Source: CALOFP01 sp942492635
GTDB lineage: Bacteria; UBP6; UBA1177; CALOFP01
Direction of reading: 5' to 3'
Assembly: GCA_942492635.1 (NCBI GenBank)
Contig: CALOFP010000003.1
Location: 1 to 64,000 of the forward strand
Length of the DNA stretch: 64,000 nucleotides
A model generated the notes under the pieces. It ran no database searches, was not told the DNA's origin, and worked only from the letters and a program-made list of their open reading frames with translations. The translations under genes and the position numbers were made by a program. Shown here piece by piece: positions 1 to 8,847 of this stretch. Numbering within the stretch: the stretch's first letter is position 1; the number at the start of each line of letters is the position of its first letter.

Positions 1-2
1 TA

Positions 3-2171
3 TTTGATGTTGCTGATGCTTCTGAGAATGGTTTCACGACGATTGACGTTCTGGCCAACGACGCGGACGTTGATGTGGGCGCTGTATTGACGGTGAGTGC
101 GCCGGTAATTACGACGGGGGCGGGTTCGGTATCGGTTGTTGGCAATCAGGTTCAGTTCGATCCGGGCACGAGTTTTGATTATTTGCCGGTGGGCAATACC
201 GCGCCTGTAGTCGTCAGCTACACGGTAACTGACGAACATGGCGCGAGCGCGCAAGGCCAATTGACCCTGACGGTGCAAGGTAGCAACGACGGCCCGGTTA
301 TAGGCGATATCTTGGTTGATCAATCGACTCATATATATGAGGCGGTGAACTTCACGGTTCCGGCGACGGCATTCTCCGACCTGGATGCGAATGATGTTCT
401 ATCCTTTGAGGCGACCTTGTTGAGTGGCGAGGCCCTGCCGACCTGGCTGTCGTTTGATGCGGTAACGCGAACCTTCAGCGGTACGCCGGAGAACGGCGAT
501 GTTGCTGATCTTTCGGTTCGTGTTATCGCCAGCGATCTTCAGGGCGCGAGCGCGGAGCAAAGCTTTAACTTAAGCGTTAGCAACGTTAGGACCGGGTCTG
601 AGAGCGCCGATACCCTCACCGGCAGCATTGGCAACGACACGTTACTTGGCAACGGCGGTTCTGATGTTCTGGACGGCGGTCTTGGCGTTGACGTTATTAA
701 CGGCGGTGCGGGCGACGACGTTCTTCTGAGCGGGGCTGGCGGTGATACGTTCTCCGGCGGCCTGGGCACGGACGTGCTGGATTATTCGGGCGACGGTGCT
801 GGCATCTATGTGAACATGAGCGCCGGTCTGGTCAGCGACGGTTATGGCAATACGGACCATATCGATGGGGTCGAGAATATTGTCGGTAGTGGCCATGCCG
901 ATACGATCAATGGCGATGACAACGCCAATATATTGACCGGCGGCGCGGGCAATGACGTGCTGGTGGGCAACGGCGGCGACGATGTATTTGTGGTTGGCGA
1001 CGGCGACGGGTTTGATCGTTTCAACGGCGGCGCGGGCACTGATAGGGTCGATGCCACGGCGGTGACCACGACGCTCGGCATGACCCAATCCTTTGGCAGC
1101 AATACGGTCGAGGTGATCGACGGCGGGGCGGGTAATCACAAAACCATCCTGGGCGATAGCGGCGACAACGCGCTTTATTTTGATAATACGACCCTGATTG
1201 GCTTTGACACCATCGACGGCGGTGCTGGCAACGACGGCATCCACGGCACGGTGGCCGGGGGCACGATCCTCGGTGGTGACGGGCTGGACAATATCCACGG
1301 CAATATCAACGCCGACGTCCTGTATGGTGATGACGGTAATGATAATCTTTATGGTTACAACGGGGCCGACCTTTTAGACGGCGGCAGTGGCGATGATGTG
1401 CTTCTGGGCGACGGCGGCAACGATGTGCTGCTGGGTGGCCTTGGCAACGACGTCGTTTACGGCGGCCTGAACGACGATACCCTTTCCGGTGGCGACGGCA
1501 ATGACCAGCTTCGTGGCGAAAGCGGCAATGATATTCTCCTGGGCGACGGGGGTGATGACTACCTATCCGGCGAAGCGGGCGACGATCAGCTTGACGGTGG
1601 CGCCGGTATCGATGAGATGATCGGCGGCGACGGCCTGGATACCCTGAGTGGCGGCCTCGGCGATGACCTGATCAGCGGTGACGCCGGTGCCGATAGCCTT
1701 TCCGGCGGTGACGGAGCCGACAGGTTATGGGGTGGAGCCGACAATGATGCGGTGAATGGTGATGGGGGCGCAGACAGCCTCTGGGGCGGGCTCGGCAACG
1801 ATGTGCTCACCGGTGGGGCTGATAACGATGACCTGTTCGGCGACGATGGTGACGATACCTTTGTGGTTAATGACGGCGACGGCTTTGACCGTTTCTCCGG
1901 CGGTAACGGCAACGATACCGTTGACGCGACCGGGGCGACCAGCGTCGGTATTCGTTTTTCCTTCGGTGGTTATACGGTAGAGACCATCGACGGCGGCGCG
2001 GGCAACCATAAGGCCATTACCGGCGACGCCTCTGGCAATCTGCTTTACTTCGACAATACGACGCTGATCGGCATCGACACCATCGACGGCGGTGCTGGCA
2101 ACAGCCTGACGGATCAGACAGAGTCGGAAACCGATGCTGTCGTTTTGTTTTCCGGCATGGGAGGTGGTTAA
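3..2171 (+). CDS. RTX/VCBS-type calcium-binding surface protein, 5'-partial fragment
   Basis: The reading frame is already open at base 3 and reads through the first GTG (75), so the true start lies before the window. The N-terminal part contains a VCBS/cadherin-like signature (VLANDADVDVG) and then a cadherin/dystroglycan-like Ig-fold domain (about residues 90-190). From about residue 200 onward there are many glycine/aspartate nonapeptides of the GGxGxDxLx type, which in RTX proteins form Ca2+-binding parallel beta-rolls and are exported by type I secretion. The frame ends abruptly after an IDGGAGN motif with about 20 non-RTX residues and has no recognisable C-terminal secretion signal. The stretch is visibly richer in G+C than everything after it and has no secretion genes next to it. 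Either a transferred, truncated gene or foreign sequence joined to this contig near base 2100. Confidence 0.8.
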   Translation, partial: FDVADASENGFTTIDVLANDADVDVGAVLTVSAPVITTGAGSVSVVGNQVQFDPGTSFDYLPVGNTAPVVVSYTVTDEHGASAQGQLTLTVQGSNDGPVIGDILVDQSTHIYEAVNFTVPATAFSDLDANDVLSFEATLLSGEALPTWLSFDAVTRTFSGTPENGDVADLSVRVIASDLQGASAEQSFNLSVSNVRTGSESADTLTGSIGNDTLLGNGGSDVLDGGLGVDVINGGAGDDVLLSGAGGDTFSGGLGTDVLDYSGDGAGIYVNMSAGLVSDGYGNTDHIDGVENIVGSGHADTINGDDNANILTGGAGNDVLVGNGGDDVFVVGDGDGFDRFNGGAGTDRVDATAVTTTLGMTQSFGSNTVEVIDGGAGNHKTILGDSGDNALYFDNTTLIGFDTIDGGAGNDGIHGTVAGGTILGGDGLDNIHGNINADVLYGDDGNDNLYGYNGADLLDGGSGDDVLLGDGGNDVLLGGLGNDVVYGGLNDDTLSGGDGNDQLRGESGNDILLGDGGDDYLSGEAGDDQLDGGAGIDEMIGGDGLDTLSGGLGDDLISGDAGADSLSGGDGADRLWGGADNDAVNGDGGADSLWGGLGNDVLTGGADNDDLFGDDGDDTFVVNDGDGFDRFSGGNGNDTVDATGATSVGIRFSFGGYTVETIDGGAGNHKAITGDASGNLLYFDNTTLIGIDTIDGGAGNSLTDQTESETDAVVLFSGMGGG
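976..2100 (+). repeat. Direct duplication of a ~255-bp RTX module (976-1230 and 1847-2100)
   Basis: Two segments inside the RTX gene encode nearly the same module: FVVxDGDGFDRFxGG, then VExIDGGAGNHK, then LYFDNTTLIGxDTIDGGAGN. The copies lie about 870 bp apart with other glycine-rich repeats between them. After the first copy the sequence continues as normal RTX repeats. After the second copy (base 2100) it departs at once into unrelated sequence. A repeat of this kind is a natural place for recombination or for an assembler to join unrelated reads. Confidence 0.75.
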
Positions 2172-2260
2172 AAAATCGGTTCATTTATTACATGGAATTT
2201 GTTGAGAATTTTAAACCCCACAGCTTTTATTGCACCAAAGAGACGTTGTTCGTGATCATG

Positions 2261-2295
2261 CCCCCATGGTAAGATGGTCTGAAAACCGATGGGGG
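2261..2295 (+). promoter_or_regulatory. Inverted repeat overlapping the ribosome-binding site of the next gene
   Basis: CCCCCAT (2261-2267) and ATGGGGG (2289-2295) are perfect complements separated by 21 bases. The right arm contains part of the GGGGGAGGG ribosome-binding region of the lipoprotein starting at 2304, so pairing could mask that site. The loop is long and there is no following T-run, so a terminator is less likely. Functional role is inference only. Confidence 0.35.
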
Positions 2296-2303
2296 AGGGA
2301 AAT

Positions 2304-2696
2304 ATGCTGATGTTACTATTTTCTTTATTTTTACTGCTTTCATCTTGCGAAGAGGGTCAGCTTCGCACTTCATGCAGAATAAACGGCTGTGATGTTCTGG
2401 GAGCAAGAAAATGTGCAGTTGAAAGCGGAGAGGCACTGGAGTGTACCTACAGTGAAGATGACGGTTGTCTGGAGTGGGGAAAAACTGTTCAGTGTGGTGA
2501 GAGGCAGGAGTGCTCCAGCGGAGCCTGTGTCTGCGTCGATCAATGTGAGGAGCAGGGTCTTAGCTTTTGCGATGAAGACAACGTTGTTTCCTGTACCTCC
2601 GATCAGGACGGATGTCTTTTCAGGACTGTTGTTGAGGATTGCACCGTCTCAGGAAGGAAATGTGTGCTGGTTGTCAATGAAGCTATCTGCGAATAG
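2304..2696 (+). CDS. Small cysteine-rich lipoprotein
   Basis: The protein has about 130 residues with a short hydrophobic signal segment ending in the lipobox LLSSC; the residue after the Cys is Glu, compatible with outer-membrane sorting. The mature part carries many cysteines arranged in two similar knots (GCDVLGARKC and later SFCDEDNVVSC; each followed by a DGCL motif and another Cys), suggesting two repeated disulfide-bonded modules. The start at 2304 is preferred over the upstream in-frame ATG (2289) because that ATG lies inside the GGGGGAGGG ribosome-binding site; ATG 2310 is also possible. I do not recognise a named family. It resembles the N-terminal knots of the lipoprotein at 25474 in this window. 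Confidence 0.72.
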   Translation: MLMLLFSLFLLLSSCEEGQLRTSCRINGCDVLGARKCAVESGEALECTYSEDDGCLEWGKTVQCGERQECSSGACVCVDQCEEQGLSFCDEDNVVSCTSDQDGCLFRTVVEDCTVSGRKCVLVVNEAICE

Positions 2697-2806
2697 TTTG
2701 ATTTCGAAAAAAGCTTCGCTATTATCTGATGGTTTAAAGCTCTCCGGATGGGTGTTTATTCGGAGTCTCTGATTTATATGTGTCGATTAATCTGGAGGTG
2801 AAAAAT

Positions 2807-3238
2807 ATGAGGGTAAAAATCGAATGGAAGGGAGGAATGGGATTTGAAGGTACAGCGGGCGGTGAGAAGAGGAAGGCGTTTATGGATGCCGTTCCTGAAT
2901 TCGGCGGAAACGGGGAAGGGCCCAATCCCAAACAGCTTTTTCTTCAATCCATAGCCGGATGCAGTGCAATGGATGTTGTTTCCATTCTGGAAAAGATGCG
3001 GGCGGGTACTCCGGACAGTTTTTCAATAGAGATTTCCGGTAAACTTACTGAGGATCACCCCAAAGTCTTTTCATCAATAGAGATGATATATCGAGTGGAA
3101 GGTTCCGTTGATGAAGCCAAACTTCTCCGGGCGGTAGATCTTTCCCAGGAAAAGTACTGCGGACTTTCCAACATGGTGAAAAAGGCTTGTGATCTTTCCT
3201 ACTCTGTTTTTCTTAACGATCTCAGGATAGAACTTTAG
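2807..3238 (+). CDS. OsmC/Ohr-family peroxide-detoxification protein
   Basis: The 143-residue protein matches the OsmC fold in length and layout. The two reactive cysteines are visible at about Cys52 (IAGCSAMDVV) and Cys118 (KYCGLSNM), the pair that in this family reduces organic hydroperoxides using thiols. An in-frame GTG at 2780 exists, but GGAGGTG six bases before ATG 2807 fixes the start. It belongs to the YhfA/OsmC-like branch rather than clearly to Ohr; the exact substrate cannot be told from sequence. Cytoplasmic, no signal peptide. Confidence 0.88.
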   Translation: MRVKIEWKGGMGFEGTAGGEKRKAFMDAVPEFGGNGEGPNPKQLFLQSIAGCSAMDVVSILEKMRAGTPDSFSIEISGKLTEDHPKVFSSIEMIYRVEGSVDEAKLLRAVDLSQEKYCGLSNMVKKACDLSYSVFLNDLRIEL

Positions 3239-3346
3239 CCTATTACAATTTCCTCGGGATAAGGATTTGGAGCGCTCATCGTTCTTGACTTGGACCCTCT
3301 TCATGCCTATAATCCACTGTCTTTTGCTCAACTGCGCGAGGTGGTT

Positions 3347-4804
3347 ATGCTTAATCGTATAGAACATGAAAAAACACCCTTATTTTCAGCACTTAAAGAT
3401 CATATGGCCCGAAATGTGGTGCCTTTTCACGTGCCCGGACACAAGTACGGCCGTGGAAATCCGGAGTTTACTGAGTTTTTCGGTGAAACCGTAATGAAGG
3501 CCGATCTCAATGGAATGGAGGATCTGGATAACGCCTGCAACCCCATTTCCGTCATAAGAGAAGCGGAGGAGCTGATGGCCGATGCCTTCGGAGCAGAGCA
3601 TGCCCACTTCCTCGTGAACGGTACGACTTCCGGTGTGCAGGCCATGATAATGAGTGCATGCGGGCCCGGTGAACAGATCGTTATTCCCAGAAATGCCCAT
3701 AAATCAACGATAGGCGGAATAATTCTTTCAGGAGCGATTCCGGTCTACATTCCCTCCGAGATAAACAGGGAACTGGGAATTACGATGGGGGTTTCCGCCC
3801 AGTCTGTAAAGGATGCTCTCAAACAGAACTCCTTCGCGAAAGCTGTCTTTGTAGTAAATCCAACTTACTACGGCGCGGTGAGTGATCTCAAGTCGATTGT
3901 CCGTTCCGCGCACAGAAACGGTACGGCAGTTCTCGTCGATGAGGCACACGGAGCCCATATGGGATTTCATGACGGTTTCCCGCTTACAGGAATGGAGGTG
4001 GGAGCGGATATGAGTGCTTCAAGCATCCATAAAACCGGAGGCTCTCTGACCCAGAGCTCGATTCTCCTTCACCGTGGAAATATGGTGGATTCCGCCAAGG
4101 TGAAACAGGTTCTCAACCTCACGTTTACAACAAGTGCATCCTACCTTCTGATGGCTTCTCTCGATACGGCCAGAAAGCTTCTCGCCACACGCGGTGAGGA
4201 ACTGCTTGCGGAGACCCTTGCCCTCTGTTCCTATGCGAGAAAGGAGCTTAATGAGATCGACGGAATCTACTCCTTCGGATCTGAACTTGTAGGAAAACCG
4301 GGATGCTTCGATATGGATCCGACAAAACTGGGTATCAATGTCAGAAGACTCGGTCTTACCGGATTTGAAATGGAGAGAGTACTCGCCCGTGAATTCAACA
4401 TCCAGATAGAGATGTCCGACATCTACAACATCATGGCCGTAGTAACGATCGGTGATCGAAAGGAGGATATGGACGCCCTCATTGATGCGGTCAAGAAGAT
4501 AGCTGCAAGAACCGGCGTGAAGGAACTGAAACCTCTTACGGACTATCCTCATATGCCTCAGCTCATAGTGAGTCCCCGCGACGCTTTTTACGGCAGGAAA
4601 AAGGCTCTTCCACTTACTGAAAGTGTCGGGGAAATTTCCGCCGAAATGATTATGGCATATCCTCCGGGAATTCCCATCATCTGCCCGGGTGAGCGAATTA
4701 CACAGGATATCGTGGATTACGTTCGGATTCTAAAGGAGGAGAAGTGCCAGATGCAGGGCACCGCCGATCCCTATGTAGATACGATTCGAGTACTCGGTAT
4801 CTAG
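3347..4804 (+). CDS. Orn/Lys/Arg decarboxylase, aminotransferase-fold (SpeA-like)
   Basis: A PLP-dependent fold-type I decarboxylase of 485 residues. The motifs HVPGHKYG (about 28-35), the substrate/cofactor motif DEAHGAH (about 198-204) and the PLP-binding SIHKTGG (Lys229) are clear. Length and architecture match the compact Bacillus SpeA/CadA-like group, which lacks the N-terminal wing domain of the enterobacterial inducible enzymes. The likely reaction is decarboxylation of arginine or lysine in polyamine synthesis; specificity is not resolved. Start 3347 is chosen from the GAGGTGG ribosome-binding site just upstream; the frame is open further upstream to 3290. The stop overlaps by four bases with the convergent HD-GYP gene. 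Confidence 0.88.
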   Translation: MLNRIEHEKTPLFSALKDHMARNVVPFHVPGHKYGRGNPEFTEFFGETVMKADLNGMEDLDNACNPISVIREAEELMADAFGAEHAHFLVNGTTSGVQAMIMSACGPGEQIVIPRNAHKSTIGGIILSGAIPVYIPSEINRELGITMGVSAQSVKDALKQNSFAKAVFVVNPTYYGAVSDLKSIVRSAHRNGTAVLVDEAHGAHMGFHDGFPLTGMEVGADMSASSIHKTGGSLTQSSILLHRGNMVDSAKVKQVLNLTFTTSASYLLMASLDTARKLLATRGEELLAETLALCSYARKELNEIDGIYSFGSELVGKPGCFDMDPTKLGINVRRLGLTGFEMERVLAREFNIQIEMSDIYNIMAVVTIGDRKEDMDALIDAVKKIAARTGVKELKPLTDYPHMPQLIVSPRDAFYGRKKALPLTESVGEISAEMIMAYPPGIPIICPGERITQDIVDYVRILKEEKCQMQGTADPYVDTIRVLGI

Positions 4805-6078
4805 CTGAGTTTCAGAAGTTCAACCGTCTTTTCAACGATCGCAGGATCAAATTGGATTCCGGCCTGTCTCTTTAGTTCCTTCAGTGCGATCTGCCAGTCC
4901 CTTTTTCTCTGATATAGCCTGTTGCTCGTCATAGCCTCGAATGCGTCGGCTATTCTAAGGATCCTTGAAATAAGCGGAATTCGGGTGCCCGAAAGTCCGG
5001 AAGGGTAGCCAGAGCCGTCGAAATTTTCATGGTGGTAGAGAACGAAGTAGGCCACCTTCTGAAGTCCGCTGACGCTGTTGAGAATATCGTAGGAACGCTG
5101 GGGGTGGGAGCGGACCGTTCCCCACTCTTCTTCTGAAAGTTTCTGTTTTTTCAGGTAGATGGATCTGTCTCCCACAACCTTCCCGAGATCGTGGAGGAAC
5201 GATGCCCAGCGTATATTGAGTAGGTCCTCCTCTCCCATTCCGAGAGCGAGTCCTATCTGCTCGCCCAGTTCCGCCACCCTTGTTGAGTGGAAAGAGCATG
5301 AGCTGGTTACGTTGTCTATCAAATTTGCAACGGCAGCGAAAAAGCGGGTTACGGTGTCGGTTGTGCCGAGGTAGTAGCCGTCCTTTATTCCTTGTCTGAT
5401 CTCCTTGTGCATGGCGAGTATCGAGTTCCGGTTTTCCAGCTTTGGAAGCAGTCCGGACTTGCCGATTTTTTCCATGAAGATCGTGTAGAGTGCTGGATCG
5501 AACTCCTCTCCCTTTCCTATGTGAAGATAGGAGTTGAGTTCTTCCGGACTTTCGATTGAGTGGATCCGGAGTATGATGTCAACAGAGTCTGCAATTCTCA
5601 AAATTCGCGAAAGAAGCGGGATTTCTTCTCCCTTGAGGCCCCTTGGATATCCAGTGCCGTCGTAGAATTCGTGGTGTGATCTCACAATTTCACCGATTTC
5701 ACGGAATGTGGGGAATCTGTTGAGCAGTGAAAAGCTCCTCATCGGGTGTGCGAACAGTGAAAAATCGGTTTTCTGGGTGAATACGTCGGGGCTGGCGACC
5801 AGCATTGTCGCAATGTGGTGTTTTGAGCTTACCCCCCCTATGTCGTGCAGGAGGGAGGCGAAGAATAGCTTGTTGAGTTCCGATCTCTCCAGTCCGACTT
5901 CAACTCCGAGAAAATGGGATATAATTGATACGCGAAAGCTGTGGTAGAGCTTCTCATCCCTGTCGGTTTCCAGGGCTGTTATGAGTTCAGAGAGAAAATC
6001 GGAGGAAAAACCAGGAGGCAGACCGGCCTCCTGGTGAGTAAGCAACGTAAGTCTCGGTCCTGTCCTTGAAGGTGACAA
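4801..6078 (-). CDS. Tandem HD-GYP-type phosphodiesterase protein
   Basis: The protein (425 residues) contains two HD-type domains in tandem. The first has LLHDIGG, RSHHEFYDGTGYPRGL and LSRILRIAD (about residues 70-190). The second has FLHDLGKV, YHHENFDGSGYPSGL and LISRILRIAD (about 280-400). The HD plus HH and GYP signatures are those of cyclic-di-GMP phosphodiesterases. No receiver domain is fused, but a stand-alone receiver gene lies immediately upstream. The apparent start is TTG at 6078, supported by AGGAG about nine bases before it and by the end of the receiver gene 11 bases upstream. Third gene of a minus-strand operon. Confidence 0.85.
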   Translation of the reverse strand: MSPSRTGPRLTLLTHQEAGLPPGFSSDFLSELITALETDRDEKLYHSFRVSIISHFLGVEVGLERSELNKLFFASLLHDIGGVSSKHHIATMLVASPDVFTQKTDFSLFAHPMRSFSLLNRFPTFREIGEIVRSHHEFYDGTGYPRGLKGEEIPLLSRILRIADSVDIILRIHSIESPEELNSYLHIGKGEEFDPALYTIFMEKIGKSGLLPKLENRNSILAMHKEIRQGIKDGYYLGTTDTVTRFFAAVANLIDNVTSSCSFHSTRVAELGEQIGLALGMGEEDLLNIRWASFLHDLGKVVGDRSIYLKKQKLSEEEWGTVRSHPQRSYDILNSVSGLQKVAYFVLYHHENFDGSGYPSGLSGTRIPLISRILRIADAFEAMTSNRLYQRKRDWQIALKELKRQAGIQFDPAIVEKTVELLKLS

Positions 6079-6089
6079 GAATAATGCTC

Positions 6090-6506
6090 CTAGATCGCGC
6101 CGGTTTCGGAAAGAACCTTTTTCCAGCGGTCGAGCTTGTCTGCAGACTTCTCTATAGTGGCAACGAATTCGTCGATGTTCTCAAAAGGTTTGAGAAGGAA
6201 ATCGTTTGCTCCGTTTTCGAGTGCGGAAACGATACGGTCGATGGTGCTGTATGCGCTCATCATGATTACCTGTGTGAGACCGCTGATCTCTTTAACGATA
6301 TTTAGAACGGTGATTCCGTCCATGTTGGGCATGAGTACATCGAGAAGAGCTATGTGAACAACATGGTTTCTTACATAGTCTATTGCCTCTTCCGGCTTGC
6401 TTCTTGTTATGACGTTGTATCCCTGTGTTTCAAGAATTCTCTTGAGCGAAGCGAGAATGTTCTCCTCGTCGTCGAGTATAAGTACGGTTATTTTGCTTCT
6501 TTCCAT
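6090..6506 (-). CDS. Stand-alone response-regulator receiver protein
   Basis: A single receiver domain of 138 residues with all key positions: acidic DDEE near the N-terminus, phospho-acceptor Asp in ALLDVLMPNMDG, Ser in MMSAYST and Lys in LLKPFEN. There is no output domain. Its position between a winged-helix protein and a tandem HD-GYP protein suggests it passes a phosphorelay signal to the cyclic-di-GMP phosphodiesterase in trans, splitting the usual REC-HD-GYP fusion into two genes. That partner assignment is inference from the 11-base gap and shared strand. Confidence 0.88.
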   Translation of the reverse strand: MERSKITVLILDDEENILASLKRILETQGYNVITRSKPEEAIDYVRNHVVHIALLDVLMPNMDGITVLNIVKEISGLTQVIMMSAYSTIDRIVSALENGANDFLLKPFENIDEFVATIEKSADKLDRWKKVLSETGAI

Positions 6507-6516
6507 TTCATCCCCC

Positions 6517-7101
6517 TTAGAAATTGAAAAATTCCTTAACGATGTCTTTACTGTTGATCATCTTCATGATGGTCTTGTAGTTGTTCCAGAAGAAGTTACG
6601 GTCTACGAAACCTACGACATCATTTTCGTTGATGTTGAGAGTATCGATAACCTTAACCTGAACCTGAAACCCTGTTTTGTTGAAGATGTACTCTTTCATC
6701 TCTTCAACGGGGAATGAATGGGCAAGAACAGTCAATACAACATCGCTCCTGAGGTATGTTATGAATCCTGCAAGTGTCTTGGGAGCATACTCCTCAATGA
6801 AGGCAGCGCCGGATTTCATGATCCGGGTAATTGTCTTTTCCTCCTCCTTGAAAAGCGAAAGTATCGCATCGTGGAGAAGGTGGTGATCGTTGAGTTTGTA
6901 GTGATAAGCGTTTCCAACGTGTTCTCTGATTACGAGTCCCGTCTCAAGTAGGAAGTCAAGAGCCTTCTTGTTTGAGTTGGGGTTTGTGGAACTGAGAGTT
7001 GCAATCTTTCTTCCGGTGTAGTTCTGTTTGCTTACAAGGATACGAAGGATATCAACTTTAGCCCTCGAACCGAGAAGGTAGGACAGTGGTAGGTACGTCA
7101 T
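6517..7101 (-). CDS. Winged-helix DNA-binding protein, function unknown
   Basis: The first ~80 residues (LLGSRAKVDILRILVSK, ... LETGLVIREHVGNAYHYKL) look like an ArsR/MarR-style winged helix that starts by recognising a 'strain of minimal' helix and ends with a beta-wing. The rest (residues ~85-194) is not a domain I recognise; nucleotidyltransferase-like C-termini occur in similar proteins but no catalytic motif is evident. It is the first gene of the minus-strand operon with the receiver and HD-GYP genes. It may sense or control the same pathway. Upstream lies an AT-rich divergent intergenic region shared with the aminopeptidase gene. Confidence 0.65.
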   Translation of the reverse strand: MTYLPLSYLLGSRAKVDILRILVSKQNYTGRKIATLSSTNPNSNKKALDFLLETGLVIREHVGNAYHYKLNDHHLLHDAILSLFKEEEKTITRIMKSGAAFIEEYAPKTLAGFITYLRSDVVLTVLAHSFPVEEMKEYIFNKTGFQVQVKVIDTLNINENDVVGFVDRNFFWNNYKTIMKMINSKDIVKEFFNF

Positions 7102-7303
7102 TTTAACCTCCTGAAATCATAAAAAGTCTAGTAACAAGTCGATTATATCGAAATGATTTTTAAAAGTCCAAAAAAAATGATAAAAAATAAACAAAAACCA
7201 TCTGAAATCCGGCTGAAAAACCGTAAGTGATTGAATTTACTGAGTGGTAAGTTGTATTTTTTTTTAAACTTGTTTTGAGTTGTTTAGAAATTTCTCGAAA
7301 ATT

Positions 7304-7332
7304 TTGAAATTTACACACGTTTTATTAATAAT
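7304..7332 (+). promoter_or_regulatory. Possible promoter of the aminopeptidase gene
   Basis: TTGAAA (7304-7309) and AATAAT (7327-7332) are spaced by 17 bases in the AT-rich gap 7102-7376 before the aminopeptidase gene. The match is moderate and the region is AT-rich, so chance matches are expected. Nothing else was recognised in this gap. Confidence 0.3.
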
Positions 7333-7376
7333 AGTAGCCGGCCCCTTTATTAACATCCTAGACAAGGGAGAAGATA

Positions 7377-8813
7377 ATGGCTGAAAACGAAAAGAAACAG
7401 GAAGAAAAAAGTGAACTCGAAAAGCTTTCCGAGCAGCTTCTTTTTGAAAAGAAGAACGGCTGGGAAGGAATCGAGACGGAAGAGTACGATCGAATAATGG
7501 ATCTTAGTGAGCGTTACAAGAAGTTTCTCGACAAGAGTAAAACCGAGCGTGAGGCCATAAGAACCATCAAGGAGCTTGCTGCAGACAAGGGTTTCAAGGA
7601 TATTTCCGAGGCTACCCCTGAAGACAAGAAGCTTTTCATCAACTTCGACAACGTTGCAGGTCTCGTTGCAAAGATCAACGATCCGGAGGCGTTCAAGAAG
7701 GGTTTCCTCATGGTCGGAGCACACGTTGACGCTCCCCGTATCGACCTTAAGGGCTACCCGCTCTATGAGGCCGAGGACATGGCCTACATGAAAACCCACT
7801 ACTACGGCGGAATCAAGAAGTACCAGTGGGTGACAAGACCTCTTGCACTTCACGGTGCAGTCATCCTTGAGGACGGTAAGAACGTCGATATCGTAATCGG
7901 TGAAGATGAGACGGATCCGGTATTCACGATCAACGATCTTCTTCCCCACCTCGCAAAGGATCAGATGGGCAAGAACGCCCGTGCAGTGATCGAGGGTGAG
8001 CAGCTCAACATTCTGGTAGGTTCCATACCCTACAAGTTCAAAGGCGGAAAGAACGCAGTCAAACTTGCGATTCTCGATTCCCTCAACAAAAAGTACGGCA
8101 TCAAGGAAGAGGATTTCGTAAGTGCCGAACTTCAGCTTGTTCCCGCAGGAACCGCACGTGATGTCGGTTTCGACCGCAGCTTCGTAGGTGCTCACGGACA
8201 GGACGACAAGATCTGCTCCTTCCTCGGAATGGAGGCTCTTTTCGACGCTCACGGAGACAGCGACCGCAACATGATCATGATGTTCTTTGACAAGGAGGAG
8301 ATCGGATCCAAGGGTAACGCAGGTGCAAACTCCAACATACTTGAGCGCGCAGTGAAGATGATCTGCGAACTCTACGGAAAATGTGACTACAGTACGGTTA
8401 TGACCTCACTTGAGAACTCTCTTTTCCTCAGTGCAGACGTAAATGCGGGAATCGATCCCGAGTGGGCAGGCGTAACCGAGAAGATGAATGCCGCAAAGAT
8501 CGGATACGGTGTATGTCTCACCAAGTTCACAGGATCAGGCGGAAAGGGCGGTTCGAACGAAGCTCACGCAGAGTTCGTTGCAAAAATACGCAAGGCATTC
8601 AACAAGGACAAGGCTCTCTGGCAGACAACCGAACTCGGTAAGGTCGACCAGGGGGGCGGCGGTACAATCGCCATGTTCATAGCTGAGTACGGAATGGATG
8701 TCATTGACTGTGGTACGGCTATCCTTTCGATGCACGCACCTTTCGAGGTTGCTTCGAAGGCTGATATCTACCATACATTCAAGGCTTACAGGGCGTTCTA
8801 TCGTTACCTGTAA
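7377..8813 (+). CDS. M18-family metallo-aminopeptidase
   Basis: A 478-residue zinc aminopeptidase of the M18 (aspartyl aminopeptidase-like) family. Metal ligands are visible in order: His in VGAHVDAPR, bridging Asp in HGQDDKICS, the catalytic Glu pair in FDKEEIGS, Asp in LSADVNAG and His in ILSMHAPFE. These enzymes form large tetrahedral dodecamers in the cytoplasm and remove N-terminal residues from short peptides. The ATG is preceded by AAGGGAG. The gene stands alone, with a strong hairpin after its stop. Confidence 0.92.
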   Translation: MAENEKKQEEKSELEKLSEQLLFEKKNGWEGIETEEYDRIMDLSERYKKFLDKSKTEREAIRTIKELAADKGFKDISEATPEDKKLFINFDNVAGLVAKINDPEAFKKGFLMVGAHVDAPRIDLKGYPLYEAEDMAYMKTHYYGGIKKYQWVTRPLALHGAVILEDGKNVDIVIGEDETDPVFTINDLLPHLAKDQMGKNARAVIEGEQLNILVGSIPYKFKGGKNAVKLAILDSLNKKYGIKEEDFVSAELQLVPAGTARDVGFDRSFVGAHGQDDKICSFLGMEALFDAHGDSDRNMIMMFFDKEEIGSKGNAGANSNILERAVKMICELYGKCDYSTVMTSLENSLFLSADVNAGIDPEWAGVTEKMNAAKIGYGVCLTKFTGSGGKGGSNEAHAEFVAKIRKAFNKDKALWQTTELGKVDQGGGGTIAMFIAEYGMDVIDCGTAILSMHAPFEVASKADIYHTFKAYRAFYRYL

Positions 8814-8820
8814 GAAGTTT

Positions 8821-8846
8821 GGGGAAGGAGAGCTGCCTCCTTCCCC
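8821..8846 (+). terminator. Hairpin after the aminopeptidase gene
   Basis: GGGGAAGGAG and CTCCTTCCCC form a perfect ten-base stem around a six-base loop, seven bases after the aminopeptidase stop codon. There is no U-rich tail, because the dispersed palindromic element follows directly. It most likely ends or stabilises the transcript 3' end. Confidence 0.65.
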
Positions 8847-8847
8847 G

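Noticed and set aside
539..2009. Several minus-strand open frames inside the RTX gene
   Set aside because: They mirror the repetitive GC-rich coding strand, give Pro/Ser- or Ala/Val-rich sequences without domains, and lack ribosome-binding sites.
7350..8252. Long minus-strand open frame opposite the aminopeptidase gene
   Set aside because: It is antisense to a clear M18 enzyme with intact metal ligands and has no domain of its own.
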